Source of the DNA: Phytophthora colocasiae | Lineage: Eukaryota > Oomycota > Peronosporomycetes > Peronosporales > Peronosporaceae | Assembly: GCA_018806915.1 (NCBI GenBank) | Contig: JAGKQI010000046.1 | Location: 744,001-808,000 of the forward strand | Direction: 5' to 3' | Length of the DNA stretch: 64,000 bases | Shown: piece after piece, positions 10,417-21,707 of the stretch | How positions within the stretch are numbered: the stretch's first letter is position 1 | Layout: each line of letters starts with the position of its first letter | Translations under genes and position numbers: made by a program | The notes under the pieces: model-generated | Told to the model about the DNA's origin: nothing | What the model saw: the letters and a program-made list of their open reading frames with translations, nothing else | Database searches by the model: none

Positions 10417-11067
10417 ATGTCGACCCCAGACGTGCTCCGACACCTGCTGATCCTGCAGCACAAGGCCGTCGAGACGCTCGTGACCGAGTACCATCAGCAA
10501 ACGGAGGCGTATGTGCAGCAGTTCAACCTTCTCCCTCTCTCCCAGGAGGACGCAGAGTCTGCACACGACGCTCGGATCACTCTCCGCAGTATATCGTCCA
10601 GTGCACCTTCATTAACTGAATGTTGCGCCGTTTCTACGGTAATTCAGGAAGCCACGAAGAAGTACTGTGATAGGGAAATGTGTGCCACTTCACCGGAGAA
10701 TCTGGAGAGCCTGGTAGACATTGCGAAGAACGACGTGAAAATAGCCGAGGAACGGATTCATCTGCTGTTTGTACTAGACGCAAGTCTGGAAGGGAAGAAG
10801 GACATGCAATCCAAGTTCGAGCGCATACAAGGCTACGACTTGCTGATCCAATGGTTGGCAATCAGCTGCAGCTACCAGGATGAGATGTCTAAGAACAGTA
10901 CGGACTTGGTGTTGCGGGTGCTGAAAAGGAATATGCCAACCATGTCATTCACAATTAAAACGGTGATTAAGGATTTGTCCAAGTATAAGAAGGTGATGAA
11001 AGGCCAGAAGAAGAACAAGGAGTTGTTGAGCGATGTTATCAATCAGTATCGAGAGAAAATCAACTGA
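10417..11067 (+). CDS. 216-aa helical protein, possibly TFIIS-N-like
   Basis: Open frame from ATG 10417, with an AT-rich leader directly upstream. The protein is predicted largely helical and lacks a signal peptide or membrane segment. Residues about 145-205 (DLLIQWLA ... LVLRVLKRNMPTMSFTIKTVIKDLSKYKK) have the spacing of a TFIIS N-terminal/TND helical bundle (a WL pair, a second Leu-rich helix ending in a MP turn, then a basic helix), but this is a weak resemblance. I do not otherwise recognise the family. The C-terminus is lysine-rich. The PH-PX gene follows 113 bases downstream on the same strand. Confidence 0.55.
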   Translation: MSTPDVLRHLLILQHKAVETLVTEYHQQTEAYVQQFNLLPLSQEDAESAHDARITLRSISSSAPSLTECCAVSTVIQEATKKYCDREMCATSPENLESLVDIAKNDVKIAEERIHLLFVLDASLEGKKDMQSKFERIQGYDLLIQWLAISCSYQDEMSKNSTDLVLRVLKRNMPTMSFTIKTVIKDLSKYKKVMKGQKKNKELLSDVINQYREKIN

Positions 11068-11180
11068 AAAGTGACGACGGAATCCATTTGTTTTTATTAT
11101 AATTAGGTTCGTGAAACTCATAGGAAAACCAGAAATACCAGGGAAGAGCTCACAACGAATTCAACGTGCTGTGTTTCAGG

Positions 11181-12717
11181 ATGGAAGGCTACTTAGATCA
11201 CTTGGAAACCACTGGTCCTGTAGGATTGCACAAGATCTGGGCACGTCGCTTTTTCAAGTTGAACTCGACCTTCCATGTTCTTGAATTCTTCACGGATGAG
11301 ACCCAATGTGAACGGAAAGGCAAGTTGGAGATGCACGGCGCCGTTGTATCTACTGCAGATGAGTTAGGTGGGTTATTGAGTGATGACAAGGGAGCTGTTG
11401 AAATGTCGCGACGATTTATCTTCAGACTTACGGAGAACGGCAGCAAGAAGCATCATTACCTCTGTGCCAATCTCAGTGGAGTCAAAGCACCGGAATCACC
11501 GACGTACAAGTTGGCGTCTTCTACACGTGACTACCTGGAGGAATGGATTCGTGCTCTTCGGACAGTTATAGCTAGTGAAGAAGATACTCAAGGTTCAATG
11601 AGTCTTGGCGAACTCAATGCCCAAATTGGTGCTTTCATGAACCATATGCACCTGTCGGCGCACATCTCGAATAGAGTCCGTGACCATGGGCAGTCGACGT
11701 ATGAGATAACAGTGAAAGCTTGGATTTTGGAGCGTGAGCTTGCGATGGTGGATGAAGAGCAGAATTCCTATAGTAATGGCTCTATCGGAAGTGGGGATAT
11801 GTCATGGCAGATACTGGAGTATTCCTGTGCTTGGAGAGTTCCCAAAACAACTGCCGAGTTACGGAACTTTGACGGACAATTACGTCTATTATTTAGCCCA
11901 AGTATGCACAATGTCGCGTTCCCGTCGAGCACAATTGGCAACAAACTGCATCACTTACACCTGCATGCCTCTGCTAGCCAAAAAGAAGCAGAAAACCAAG
12001 AACGCAAGGAGAATTATGATGCGTATCTGCAATCTTTACTGCACATGCCAGAATTTTCATCATTTGGTAGCGACGCTAGCACGATGCTAGATACGTTCTT
12101 GGACATTTCGCCTCATCTTACGTCCTTCCGGAAACTGGAGAAGGAAATCGGACAAAGCATGCATCTTCGAGATCGCAAAGTGGTGCCATGGAAAGATCGA
12201 AAGCGGTTCGAGGTGGTCTACAAGACGCATCTACAGGGAATTGCGGCTCAGGAAGAACACGCACGTCGGGTTCAGACAGCCCAGGCAGTTTCTCCCAAGA
12301 AAGCCCCACGTTCAAAGGATCAGCATCGACACAGCCGCCATCACTATCACGAAATGAGGGATGATACGGCTGACACGGATAAAAAAGAGCTTTGTAAGCT
12401 AACTCCAGTCCCTGTTGACGCCTATGTTGTCCCCATTCCTACCTCTGCAAAACTTACTGCTTCTACTGAAGTGAGTGTCCCAGCTCCAGTGAAACTTACT
12501 GCTCCTGCTGCGGTGAATTTTCCAGCTCCAGCGAAACTTACTGCTTCCGCTGAGGTGAGTACACCTGCAGTAGTTATCTTGTTTTAGCATTAGTCTTTAG
12601 CTTATTAATGATTTCCGTGCGTAGGAACCGCGTCCTGGAGAAGCTGTTCGTGAAGCTGTTCGTGAACGCATTGCGCGAATCGGCCACCAACTTGTCATCG
12701 AAGCATTTGATGTCTAG
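11181..12717 (+). CDS. PH-PX domain phosphoinositide-binding protein
   Basis: Two exons, 11181..12554 and 12625..12717, about 488 aa. Start ATG 11181 (MEGYLDHLE) begins directly with a PH domain, residues about 1-135, with WARRFFKL and a C-terminal YLEEWIRAL helix. A PX domain follows, about 160-365: YEITVKAW, a YS-CAWRVPKTTAELRNFDGQL segment, and PHLTSFRKLEKE at its end. A basic/His linker and tandem Pro/Ala repeats (PAxAKLTAxAEV) come next. The intron 12555..12624 (GTGAGT...CGTAG, 70 bp) is supported because the frame reopens in phase 0 into EPRPGEAVREAVRERIARIG and stops at 12717; without splicing the frame ends at 12587. A membrane-trafficking role through phosphoinositides is inferred from the domains. 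It is convergent with the next gene, 78 bases apart. Confidence 0.75.
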
Positions 12718-12795
12718 GCGAAATTCAATTTCCTCATCAGTACAACTTAATACTGCCACAAAAACTACTTTTTCAGATAACCTTGTATTTACTTC

Positions 12796-14897
12796 TCAGT
12801 CGCCGTCGAAATCTTCATCACTGTAGCGATTGCCAGATACACGAGTTACATTGAGGTCAACGCCGTCGCCATGCTCTAGATCGTTGTTATTTTCGCTTTT
12901 ACCGATAGTGTCGATTTCGAACTGCTTCCACGAACCGGATGAGCCTTCGCTCGTCGAAAACTGTGGCTGCGAGTTCACTAATACGGTATCTGGATCCTCC
13001 TTTTGATCGATCACTGCTGTTTGGTTTGACGCTGGAGAATTAGTATCATTCCCTCCGGTTTTGCCATCGTTCTGGCTTGCCGTTTCTGGACTGGTAGCTG
13101 CATTCTCTGGAGAATGGGTTCTAGGAGAAGACTCGCGAGAATTGCGGCCTGAAGATATCGACTCCCGAAGCTTTGTGACCATACTTACTGCAGAATTAGC
13201 TGATACTTGCGAGGTTGAGGCTGGATAATGATTGTGCTGATTGTTTGATTTCCTGCCCATTGTAGACCGTGAAGATCGGAAAGTGTTCAAGCCTTTTCCA
13301 GCTCGAGAACGTTTGGAAACATCGAGATAATTTTCCACCTGCAGATAATCTGGGTCCATGGGGCCACCCAGCTCTTTGAGCATCTGTAAAGCCTCACGAT
13401 GTTCAGCCTTGAGATCCGATAACGAAATACCAGTATGCTCCTTTTTCAACCGACCAGGAGGTGCTCTCACAACTGCTACACTGGAAGATGCCTTTCGAGA
13501 AGCAGGACCTTGACCTGTCAGAGTCGTCTTGGTGCCTGATCGTCCATTGTTCATGTCCGTCGTGGCGCGTACAGCTGGTGAATACTTTTTCGACGACGAT
13601 TTCACAGTATTTCTGCCAATTTTAGTCCGTGAAGGGCCGCTGGAGGCACGAATAGTGCTGCTAGAACTCCGCCTGTCACTTTCGGAGGAAGTTCTGGGTT
13701 TACTGGTCTTCGATAGCGGACGTGGTGGGTCTGTCTGTGAATTGCTTGTGGCTTCGCTGCCGGGAAGTTCTCGTACGGAGTTGTGCTTCTCTCGATTGGA
13801 CTTCATTTTTCTCTTCAATTGTTCAAACTTTCTTGCAAGAGAAAAATCCAACGGCGGCACGACGGAGTTATCTTCTGGTATCACGTTGTTGTCTGGTTCT
13901 TTGGCTTCTCGCGAATAATTTGCCACCGGTGAGTTAGGAAGACTGTTGTAGCTGTCACTTTCCAGTTCATGCTCCATGAAGTCTAACGCTGTTCGATCAA
14001 CTGACGAAGGCACAGCATCCAAACGGCGTGGAGCATACAGAGTGGAGTCGCTTTGAGTAGCTGACAAGCTTCGCTTCTCTTCATCTCCACCTAGCAACTT
14101 CGATAGGGACGAAGTTGTAAAAATGGATGCAGGAGCAGATCCACTGTTACCACCAGGCAATTTACGCTTGGATTTACCGCTATCAAGACATGGCAGTCGA
14201 TGATTCCCTCTTGATGGAGGATACTCGCTACCCGTTCGGGCTCGTCTTGGTCCTGATTGCGGTTTAGCCGAAGAACTATGGCTTTCCTGGTGATACTTGG
14301 CATCATGTTCAGTAAAAGCCTCTATGGCTGAGGCTGGATGAAAGAGTCCATCAGCAGCAGCATTCAGACTAAATTCGTCAAACATTGACCTAAGATACAA
14401 TAGAAACCAAATCAACAAAGGTTAATGGCATACGCCAAAGATCTTGTGTCTGCCTACGCACCTGTAGTCAGCGTATGATGGTACAGGAAAAACATCATGG
14501 CGAATGGTATCGAGAGTGCTCGACTCTTCATCACTAGCTTCCATTTTCATCTCTGTTTCGTTGTTGTCAGAATTTTCTTGTGAATTGCAACGTCGAGCGC
14601 TGTCGGGGATTTTCTTCTTTTCTACAGTTGTGCACAAGCATGTTAGTAGTTGAAAACACCTTCAATACGCGAATCGCTACCGACTTCGCAGTTTGTGCTC
14701 AATAGCTGGGTGCAGTTGATTCGATAAAGTCGACTTCACATTCGTCAATCTTTTCTTCCGAGTGACCTCCGCTTTTGCCCTGGAAAACAAATACGGTCAG
14801 TGGATGAAGCTCAACACACTTTATCCACTGAAGTGACAGACATCATCCTTGACGAGAGCAGCGAGTTCTTCTTCGGGTCTCCCCAATTGTAATCCAT
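12796..14897 (-). CDS. Ser-rich disordered protein, unknown function (4 exons)
   Basis: Assembled as complement of 14842..14897, 14685..14779, 14462..14621 and 12796..14389, giving 634 aa. The three introns are 62, 63 and 72 bp with GT..AG ends, and phases agree at every junction; the second has a CTAAC branch-point-like sequence. The N-terminus (MDYNWGDPKKNSLLSS) leads into a basic helix (AKAEVTRKKRL) and an acidic stretch. The remainder is Ser/Arg/Asn-rich low-complexity sequence with one ordered-looking segment (ISLSDLKAEHREALQMLKEL). I do not recognise the family. The long last exon is certain to be coding; the two 5' exons are inferred from splice phase and are less sure. Confidence 0.6.
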
Positions 14898-15138
14898 CTC
14901 GCACCACGCAGATACACACACACGCCGAAACAACTTTTGATTTTGTAATGCCCATCGCTATTTGAATACCTCTCCTGCGCAACCGTTTCTCTAAACTTAG
15001 AGATCAGCCAAGCTGGGATATGTTGCTTCCCTTCGACGTGGAAACAGGGCAACACTTTAGAATACTCTAGCAGACAACGACACCACATTCTGGCAGCCAA
15101 CACCCAATTTAGTTGGTCGTAGCGCTGTGTCCAATGGC

Positions 15139-18100
15139 TTACGCTTCAACTTCCTCCTTTACGTCAATAGCACTCGGTTTGCTTTCGGCATCGTCTTCAA
15201 CAGAAGCGGTTTCTTTACTAGACCCAATGCGGGCTTGGCTCCAATCCGGGATCACTCCACTGTAGCCATAGTCGAAAAACAGCTCGTCCCCAACTGAGAT
15301 ATCTTCCTTCGCATAAATTCCGATTCGGTGGTCACCATTGACTAGCATGATCCTGGCGAAACACTTGGGGTTCACCGAGTCGTGATTCGCAAATTTACTC
15401 TTGTTACCCTTGCGTGTGGCATCCACAACAGAGTCCTCTGTCAGATCGAACAAGAAACTAATCGTCGTCTTGTCATACACATTGCCACGACGCTCAGCCT
15501 CATCTTGAGATAGTAGCGAACCCGTGTACTCGTACATGAATTCGCCCTTCTTCACGTTCTCTAAAGCGTAAGCTCCCCATCCATGAGTTTCCGAGGCAGA
15601 AACACCGATTTTGCGCATTTGGCCGCGCATGATATTGACATTGCCACAGATTTTCAGCTGCGCAACTGTTTTTCCCTTCTTTTCTTCGTCTGCCACAACC
15701 ACCGGCAGCTCGCAAGCACCGCACGAGGTGCACACGTCTGGATCACACTCCCGCGACGCGAAATAGCATGGGCATTCCGCAGTTCGACACTGACCCACTT
15801 CGCAATTGCATCCTGGGAATCGGTTGGAGCAATCCGGAGAGCAACCACATGACTTTTCACAATAGTGGTCGCGTCGCATGCATGAGCATTGCGCTGAATC
15901 ACAAGAACCACCGTCATGATTGCACGGAACATACTCGTGATTGGCACCACGGTCCTTCATTCGCTGGGAGCGCGTGCGTCGGAGATGCTCAAAGCTGTTG
16001 CCAAGAACACCATTACTTCTTTCGCGGTTTCGTCCATAGACACCACTTCGGATCATACCAAGTTCATGGCCACTCTGCGCTCGCCTTTCACGTTCACGAA
16101 GATATTGGGCGACGTCAGTACAACTTCGTGTGGTTAGCAATGCAGCTAAAACGCAAGCGTTGGGACCCACACATATCTCCAGTTTGTTCAATAGAGCAAT
16201 TTCTGAATCGTCCCACGGTTTTCCTTGTGCTCCAACGCCAAACCCGTTCGATTCGCTGGCTTCAGCTGTATCTGATACGGGTTTCGAACAATGAGGTCCG
16301 CACCGTAGGTCTGCTGATAACAGCTCCAGCTTTCTATCCTGCGTGAGCGCTTGGTAAATACCATCAAAACCCAGATATTCTGATGCATCCGAAGTCTTCG
16401 AACGAACCAGCTTTCTAACGTGAAGGCGAACTGCGTTAAGCCTTGATGACGCTGATGACGCTTTGGTACTTGCTGCCGTCTGGGCACGCATAGATCTTCG
16501 CGTAGCTTCAACCCCAGAAGCATTGCCAGTGGATTGAGCCGATTGTTCACGCTTATCTTGAGAAGTGTTGTTTGGTGCGGTGTTTATTGATTCACCATTC
16601 TCTGGAGAATATCCTTCCATTTCCACATCTGCATCGTCAATCGTCTCTTCTTCTTCCAGTTGTTCTTCTTCGACACGCCGCCAGAGCCTTTTAGTTGCCT
16701 TCACTTCCGGATAACTGGGATCCACACGAACTACAGGGACTGGTTGTTCACATCCATGGTTTCGACAGTTGTATGCAACACACCGACGACAGAAGAAATC
16801 TTGATACTTAATTCCCAACTCCCTGTATTGCTCTGACGGCGCGTTTCGCACTCCCGTACCATCACCATGTAGGAGGTGGTTGAACAATATATGCGCTGGC
16901 AGTGGTTGTAGACGTCCACGGAGATTGACGCCGGTTCTAACTGCGAGGCATTCTTCCAGAAGGGCGTCAATTGTACGATTCTTGCGCGCAGAAATTTCAG
17001 CATAGTTTTGCGATTTCAGTTCTTGTACATGCTTCTTGAACAGTTCTTCTCGTGTAACACGTTCTACAACGTCCGAATAATTTGCAAACGGCTGCATAAA
17101 TGCTCCACATCGCTGAAGGGCTTCGAGCACAGCTTGATCACCTCCGCAAGAGTTCACAACATACCTTAAAATGTACTCGTTCACTTCGTCATCCATCCCT
17201 ACCAGGGTGTCTTTGCAGCGCCCTGTGCTACTGAACTGGGGGTCTTTGTTTTTCGCACTTTTTGCGCTAAAGTACGGCACAAAGCGAATAATTGGGTCAT
17301 CCTCGACTCGTTGTGTTCCACACGACAGCATACACGTTGTAGAGCGCGGAATTGGCGCGATTTTGCTGAGATATGTCACCACTTCAGGGTAAACGTGCCC
17401 AGAATGATCCGATTCAGTGCGCCCAACCGAATAGTGAGGCCGATCCCCAGCGTCAGGAGCATACTCAGCATTTCGAAGCAGTCTACGCGCTGCAACCTTC
17501 TCTAAACGTGAAACCTTCAACGGTACACCTGCAGGGCATCAACCAACAAGATTAAGAAATAAGCACAACAGTTAAGAATGGCCCCTCATTTACCTATAAG
17601 CTCGAACGCCTTCTCCAACATCATGGAACGCTGATCCAAGTACGTCGCAATCTGCTGTCGAGTGTTGGCCACAATAGCATTAGCTCTAACTGCGTGGCAC
17701 TTCTTCACAAGCGGCGTAGCTTCTTCTATCAATTGTTTCACTCGTTCCTCCACCTGCAGCTCCTCCTTAACCTCTCCACGAGTACCAGAGGCCATCGTGA
17801 GCGGCTTAGGTTTCAAAAATTCACTGGAAACAGCACATTTCAACTTTAGCTCATCGTCAAACTCTTCCAGCGGCACGTCAAGTTCGAGAGCATAAGGCTT
17901 TGTAATCTCCTCTCGATCCGGTAAAAGATTGGCTGGTGCTTCTGCAAATTTCAAGTTACGCCACGCTGTAGAGTGCAACGACGCGTCTTGTATGGCATCT
18001 TCATCCCTGGCAAAGCGACGCTTACGCTGAGTAATATCTCCATCCAGCTTGACCAATGAGACGCCACCTCGCAGAGGCTGTGGTCCACCATCAGGCGAGC

Positions 18101-18395
18101 GCGGACTCATGTTACGGCGCAATTTTTGCCGTTTACTGCGTCTCTCCTCGGCGCGCTTCTGCTTGGAACTTTTGGCTGGAGACTCCTGCGTCTCGCCCTT
18201 GCGTAGCTGCGTGGGGGGCGCAGTATCAGCGTGATGGCGGCTCTTTTCATAATTAATACGCTCCATCTCACGGTTCTGCGCCTGCACGTCCGAGAACAAC
18301 ACGCGCGACTCCGTCTTGCGATGCGTACGACGTGGCTCGGCCGACGACTCGCGGCTGCGCTTGCGTCCGTCGTCCTCCAGTCCCGCAGCCTTCAT
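15139..18395 (-). CDS. Enhancer-of-zeste (EZH)-type histone H3K27 methyltransferase
   Basis: Two exons, complement of 17594..18395 and 15139..17528, 1063 aa; the 65-bp intron splits a Gly codon and the phase is preserved. The start is ATG 18395 (MKAAGLEDDG), because the open frame upstream has no other ATG. The N-terminal 260 residues are basic and Arg/Ser-rich. The central region has Cys/His clusters (QDFFCRRCVAYNCRNHGCEQ) as in E(z) proteins. A CXC pre-SET region, about residues 800-870, has CDSAQCSCMRRDHYCEKSCGC. The SET domain, about 910-1030, has HGWGAYALENVKKGEFMYEY, KFANHDSVNPKC (the NHS-type motif reads NHDS) and ELFFDYGYSG. In other eukaryotes this is the PRC2 catalytic subunit depositing H3K27me3. 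It shares a 180-bp intergenic region with the divergent PTC7-like gene. Confidence 0.88.
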
Positions 18396-18575
18396 GATCC
18401 CCGCAGTGACAATCACTCCTCGATTCCGCACTGAGGAATGGCGGGAATTCAAAAATGGCGAAACTTATATCGATTTGAACAGGTTTTTAAATGACTGAAT
18501 TGTGATTCGCTGAAAAGAATTTTCCCTCGATTCTTACCTCACAACTCAACTGGAAAACTGGAACTCGAAGAGATA
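18396..18575. promoter_or_regulatory. Bidirectional promoter between EZH-type and PTC7-like genes
   Basis: Only 180 bases separate two divergent ATG codons (18395 minus, 18576 plus), so both promoters must lie here. I see no unambiguous Inr/FPR match. Confidence 0.5.
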
Positions 18576-19814
18576 ATGGCGTTGCGTACTCTTCTTGTGC
18601 GTACTGGAAGGCTGGATAGGACGTTAGCTCGATGCCTGAGCGTGAAGAGACAGGTGAAGACTGCGCTACGGCTGGAGTCAGGCGCTTGTGGACTACCGCA
18701 CCCGCAGAAACGCGCTACGGGCGGCGAGGACGCCTGGTTTATTAGTGGAAATACTGTGGGCGTCGCGGATGGCGTTGGCGGTTGGGCACGCAAGGTCAGT
18801 TAGCGTGCATGTAGCTTATGTGCTTTATTGTCTTTGTTTAAGTTGGTTATTTGTGCTATGTAGGGCATTGACTCGGGTGAGTACTCGCGCACACTCATGA
18901 ACTCAGCCAAGCAGACCGTCACGGGTTCGACCAAGAAACCTACACCCTTGCAAGTACTGACAGTGGCACATCGTAGTGCTCAGGTGGGGAAGAAATGCAG
19001 TCTGATACGGGAATTTTTTTGTGTCTGATATGTGGCTTTTGGTTAGTGTCCGGGCAGCTCAACGGCGTGTATCGTGCAGCTGGACGGTGTGTGATAGTGT
19101 GGTGCTGTGCATCGACTTTGCTTTGGTTCTATAGTGGAAGTTTACGGAGACATTTTACTGCAGACCTGTCCTTGCGGGCGATCAATTTGGGCGACTCGGG
19201 CTTCTTACTGTGTCGATTGCAACGCGATGAGGAACAGGGAGGTGCGCCGAGGTGGCAGGTTGTGCACGAAACACCCAATCAATGCCACTATTTTAACTGC
19301 CCATACCAACTCGGGTACGGTGCAAACGGAGACAAGGTGCGTGATGGTTGCGTGACTGTTGTTACCAAGCCAACAGATAACTTACCGTTGAAGTGTGTGT
19401 CACAATTCTGATGTAGCCTGACATGGGTGAGGTGTACGAGCTCGAGACGCAGGAAGGAGACGTGGTTGTTCTTGGCACCGACGGACTGTGCGGTTTGAAA
19501 GCTAGATCTTGTAGAAATCATACGCACCTAGCTCACACGCTTCGTTTCTTGTTTTTTGTAGGTTCGACAACTTGTTCCCGAAGCAGATTGCTAGTCTGTT
19601 GGACACGGTGTTGCCGTCCACACCGGAGCCTGACCAGCACAGCATGGAGAAAGTAGCGTCATGTATTGCTCATACGGCACACAAGGCCGCCAAAGGCACG
19701 AAAACGAAAACCCCATTCGCGATGGCAGCCGAGCAGGCAGGTTATGAGTATCTCGGTGGAAAGATGGACGACATTACGGTCGTGACGAGCCTGGTGACGT
19801 CCGATGGTGCTTAA
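18576..19814 (+). CDS. PTC7-like PP2C protein phosphatase (6 exons)
   Basis: Exons 18576..18794, 18864..18983, 19047..19086, 19164..19336, 19417..19487 and 19562..19814 give 291 aa. All junctions are GT..AG with matching phase. PP2C motifs appear in order: GEDAWF and VADGVGGW (metal-binding Asp), [31 protein letters not shown] and MDDITVV. The basic N-terminus ([22 protein letters not shown]) looks like a mitochondrial presequence, as in yeast and animal PTC7, where the enzyme dephosphorylates coenzyme-Q and other matrix proteins. The target in this organism is inferred. Introns are 63-80 bp. Unspliced, no frame covers more than one or two motifs. Confidence 0.85.
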
Positions 19815-20386
19815 AGCCTCAATGAGAGCTCGGCAGTTCTAAAGAGGCAACGGATCCAGAGAAGGAGGGGGGTAGAAAAAAATGTAGTGGCATGAACATA
19901 AGGCACTTCTGTTCAGAAGTATTCGCAAACGCGAACATGGAAAGAAGACAATCTCTACTCTTGTCCAAACAGCATTGCTTTTGTTGTTGGATTTTAAAGT
20001 AGGAGAATAAATTCACAGTACCTCTTGTGGAATCTGTGGGTAACAGGCCTCAGCCCAGCCCAGAATCGAGTTGCTGAGAACAGCCAACCAAGCGCAGGAC
20101 CTGTATTGCATCTATAGCTTCTGACCAATTCAATTACTTTATGCAGCTGCAATCACCAAAAGATGGACATGCTTCAACAGATGAAAAGATTCAACACGGG
20201 GAAGGAGACATGGATATCAACCACTTCTTCTATGCTGCATTTGATCTCGTTTGAGTTTAGATGCATCAGGACTCTTTATTCAAGAGTATTCCAAATCTGA
20301 TTTCGCTGCGGAAGGTTGAGACTTCTTCCCTACAGAGCTTGTAGGAAAACTATCATTTTCTTTCTTCATTCCAACAACGAACCTAA
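19815..20386. other. Intergenic, no gene recognised
   Basis: Spacer between the PTC7-like gene and the inverted duplication. It is AT-rich toward the right end. No ORF with recognisable similarity and no repeat was seen. Confidence 0.6.
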
Positions 20387-20679
20387 CTGATCACGAAAAG
20401 CAAGCAAGTTGCAAACAAAATCAGTAAATGTATTGGTTGACTACACCCTGGCGGTCGACATCGTCGACCGACCTACCATTCCAGCAGCCAATATGCACCT
20501 TTGTATCCATCAACATCGAATCCATGCCCGCTGTTCTTGGTATTCGGCGATCGAAATGTGGTCCAGCGACGCTGACTCAGCGTCACGATGAGTGCCTAGT
20601 TGTTCACCCTCAGAGCACGAGCGCGGGTCGACGCCAAATCACTGGCACACTTTTCCGCGGTAGTGGTAGGACTCGACGT

Positions 20680-20873
20680 ATGGCCAGAGCTGCTTTGTGG
20701 TCAGGCCAGTTGAGCTTCCCTTTGCGGCGTTCCAAGTACCCGTACGGATCGCCCTTGGCCATGAACTCCGTCACTGCGCACAGGTCCTGATTGTCACTCC
20801 AGGAAACTCCAATAAAACCCACGATCTTCGGGTGGTGGAATTGGTCGAGCTGGAAGCGCTGGTTTGCTCCGAA
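20680..20873 (-). pseudogene. Fragment of a TKL-type protein kinase domain
   Basis: In the minus-strand frame starting near 20873 the sequence reads as the N-lobe/hinge part of a tyrosine-kinase-like Ser/Thr kinase: QLDQFHHPKIVGFIGVSW, then LCAVTEFMAKGDPYGYL and LNWPDHKAALAI. No P-loop, catalytic HRD or DFG parts are present and the frame degenerates after this. Its first codons overlap, in another frame, the end of temptin copy 3. It is duplicated at 32578..32772 in the other arm. Non-functional as a kinase. Confidence 0.7.
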
Positions 20874-21382
20874 TCAGTGGGGGTCGATTCAGAATGCGAC
20901 CCATGTCCCGTCGAGCTTCCCGTCGGCGCGGTGGTAGTCTCAGAAGTCGAGTCCGACGTTCCTGTAGTGGACCCCGTCGTCGTAGGCGTCTCCGAGGTTG
21001 ACGATCCGCACGCGTTCGCCCACAAGCTCGGATCCGAAGTCGAAGACGCATCGCCAGGGTTGGAGACACCGCTCGACCACAGAGGTGTTCCCCCCACTGT
21101 CCACGTGCAGCATGGGTCTCCGAGCTCCTGGCCGTTCGTCTGACCATCGCCATCCGAGTCGGCCTCGCACAACGCCTTGGTCCACGCGTAATCCGCTTCG
21201 GCAAACGCATCACAGAAGGCGTTGGTGGCATCTTCGTCTCCGGTACCGTCAGTGTGGCCGATGGCTGGTACGTTGGGCACATTTCCACCGTTGGGGAGCA
21301 GCTTGACGTACTTCTTGGAAGCCTCTGTCTCGGAGGCGAAGAAAGCAGCAAGGGCGATGGTGACAGCGACGACGATTTTCAT
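20771..21382 (-). CDS. Temptin-like secreted protein, copy 3 (chimeric 3' end)
   Basis: 203 aa from ATG 21382 (MKIVVAVTIALAAFFAS). Signal peptide about 1-20, then LLPNGGNVPNVP, GHTDGTGDE, a Cys in NAFCDAF that copies 1 and 2 lack, WTKALCEAD, the EF-like loop DSDGDGQTNGQE, GDPCC, GVSNPGDASSTSDPSLWANACG and a Ser/Thr-rich tail. The last about 25 residues (TRRSWVLLEFPGVTIRTCAQ) are read from DNA that in another frame encodes a kinase fragment. The natural tail, including any hydrophobic GPI signal, therefore seems to have been replaced by recombination, so the product may be freely secreted rather than anchored. It is intact and has its own core promoter. Confidence 0.75.
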   Translation of the reverse strand: MKIVVAVTIALAAFFASETEASKKYVKLLPNGGNVPNVPAIGHTDGTGDEDATNAFCDAFAEADYAWTKALCEADSDGDGQTNGQELGDPCCTWTVGGTPLWSSGVSNPGDASSTSDPSLWANACGSSTSETPTTTGSTTGTSDSTSETTTAPTGSSTGHGSHSESTPTDSEQTSASSSTNSTTRRSWVLLEFPGVTIRTCAQ

Positions 21383-21468
21383 TATCGAGATTGAAAAGAT
21401 GGAGGTGGTGCAGAGTGACGCTGGTGTGCGTGATGTGAAGCAGTAAGCTGGTGTTGCTTGGAGGTGGA

Positions 21469-21484
21469 GTTTTGGGAAATGAAA
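21469..21484 (-). promoter_or_regulatory. Inr+FPR core promoter of temptin copy 3
   Basis: On the minus strand the sequence reads TTTCATTTCCCAAAAC, a strong match to the oomycete Inr (TCATTY) plus FPR (CCAAAA). It lies about 87 bases upstream of ATG 21382. Confidence 0.7.
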
Positions 21485-21707
21485 TACGTCGGTGGATGTG
21501 AAGTTACGGATGCATGCCCTTGAGGTTCCTATCTCTATTGTAGTGGGACAACAAGTTTGATTCGGGTGGTGCAAATTCTGCAAAGGATACTTTATTGTCA
21601 GAACTGCAAAGATACTGCATTCGGATCCTTTCTAGCGTAAGTAATGATGATTTGGTGCTGTTCGAAAGTTGTGGTACTGCACAGTAAATTGTCCGAGCGC
21701 CGAATGT

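Larger units (their letters stand above)
20387..21707. repeat. Left arm of 1.3-kb inverted duplication (temptin copies 3/4)
   Basis: The reverse complement of this arm reappears as 22238..22600 plus 32103..33065. The shared outer end is CTGATCACGAAAAG (20387 on the left, ending 33065 on the right) and the shared inner end is ACATTCGGCGCTCGG. Differences seen are a few substitutions and 1-base indels. It contains a complete temptin gene, its promoter and a kinase fragment. Confidence 0.85.

Noticed and set aside
14843..15103. 86-codon minus-strand ORF upstream of the Ser-rich gene
   Set aside because: Overlaps the first exon of the splice-supported model in another frame; no recognisable similarity. 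A small alternative frame starting MGITKSK was also dropped for the same reason.
15139..17520. A separate SET-domain gene and a separate 288-aa gene at 17586-18452
   Set aside because: A 65-base GT-AG intron with matching phase joins them, and the downstream frame starts with TTG, not ATG.
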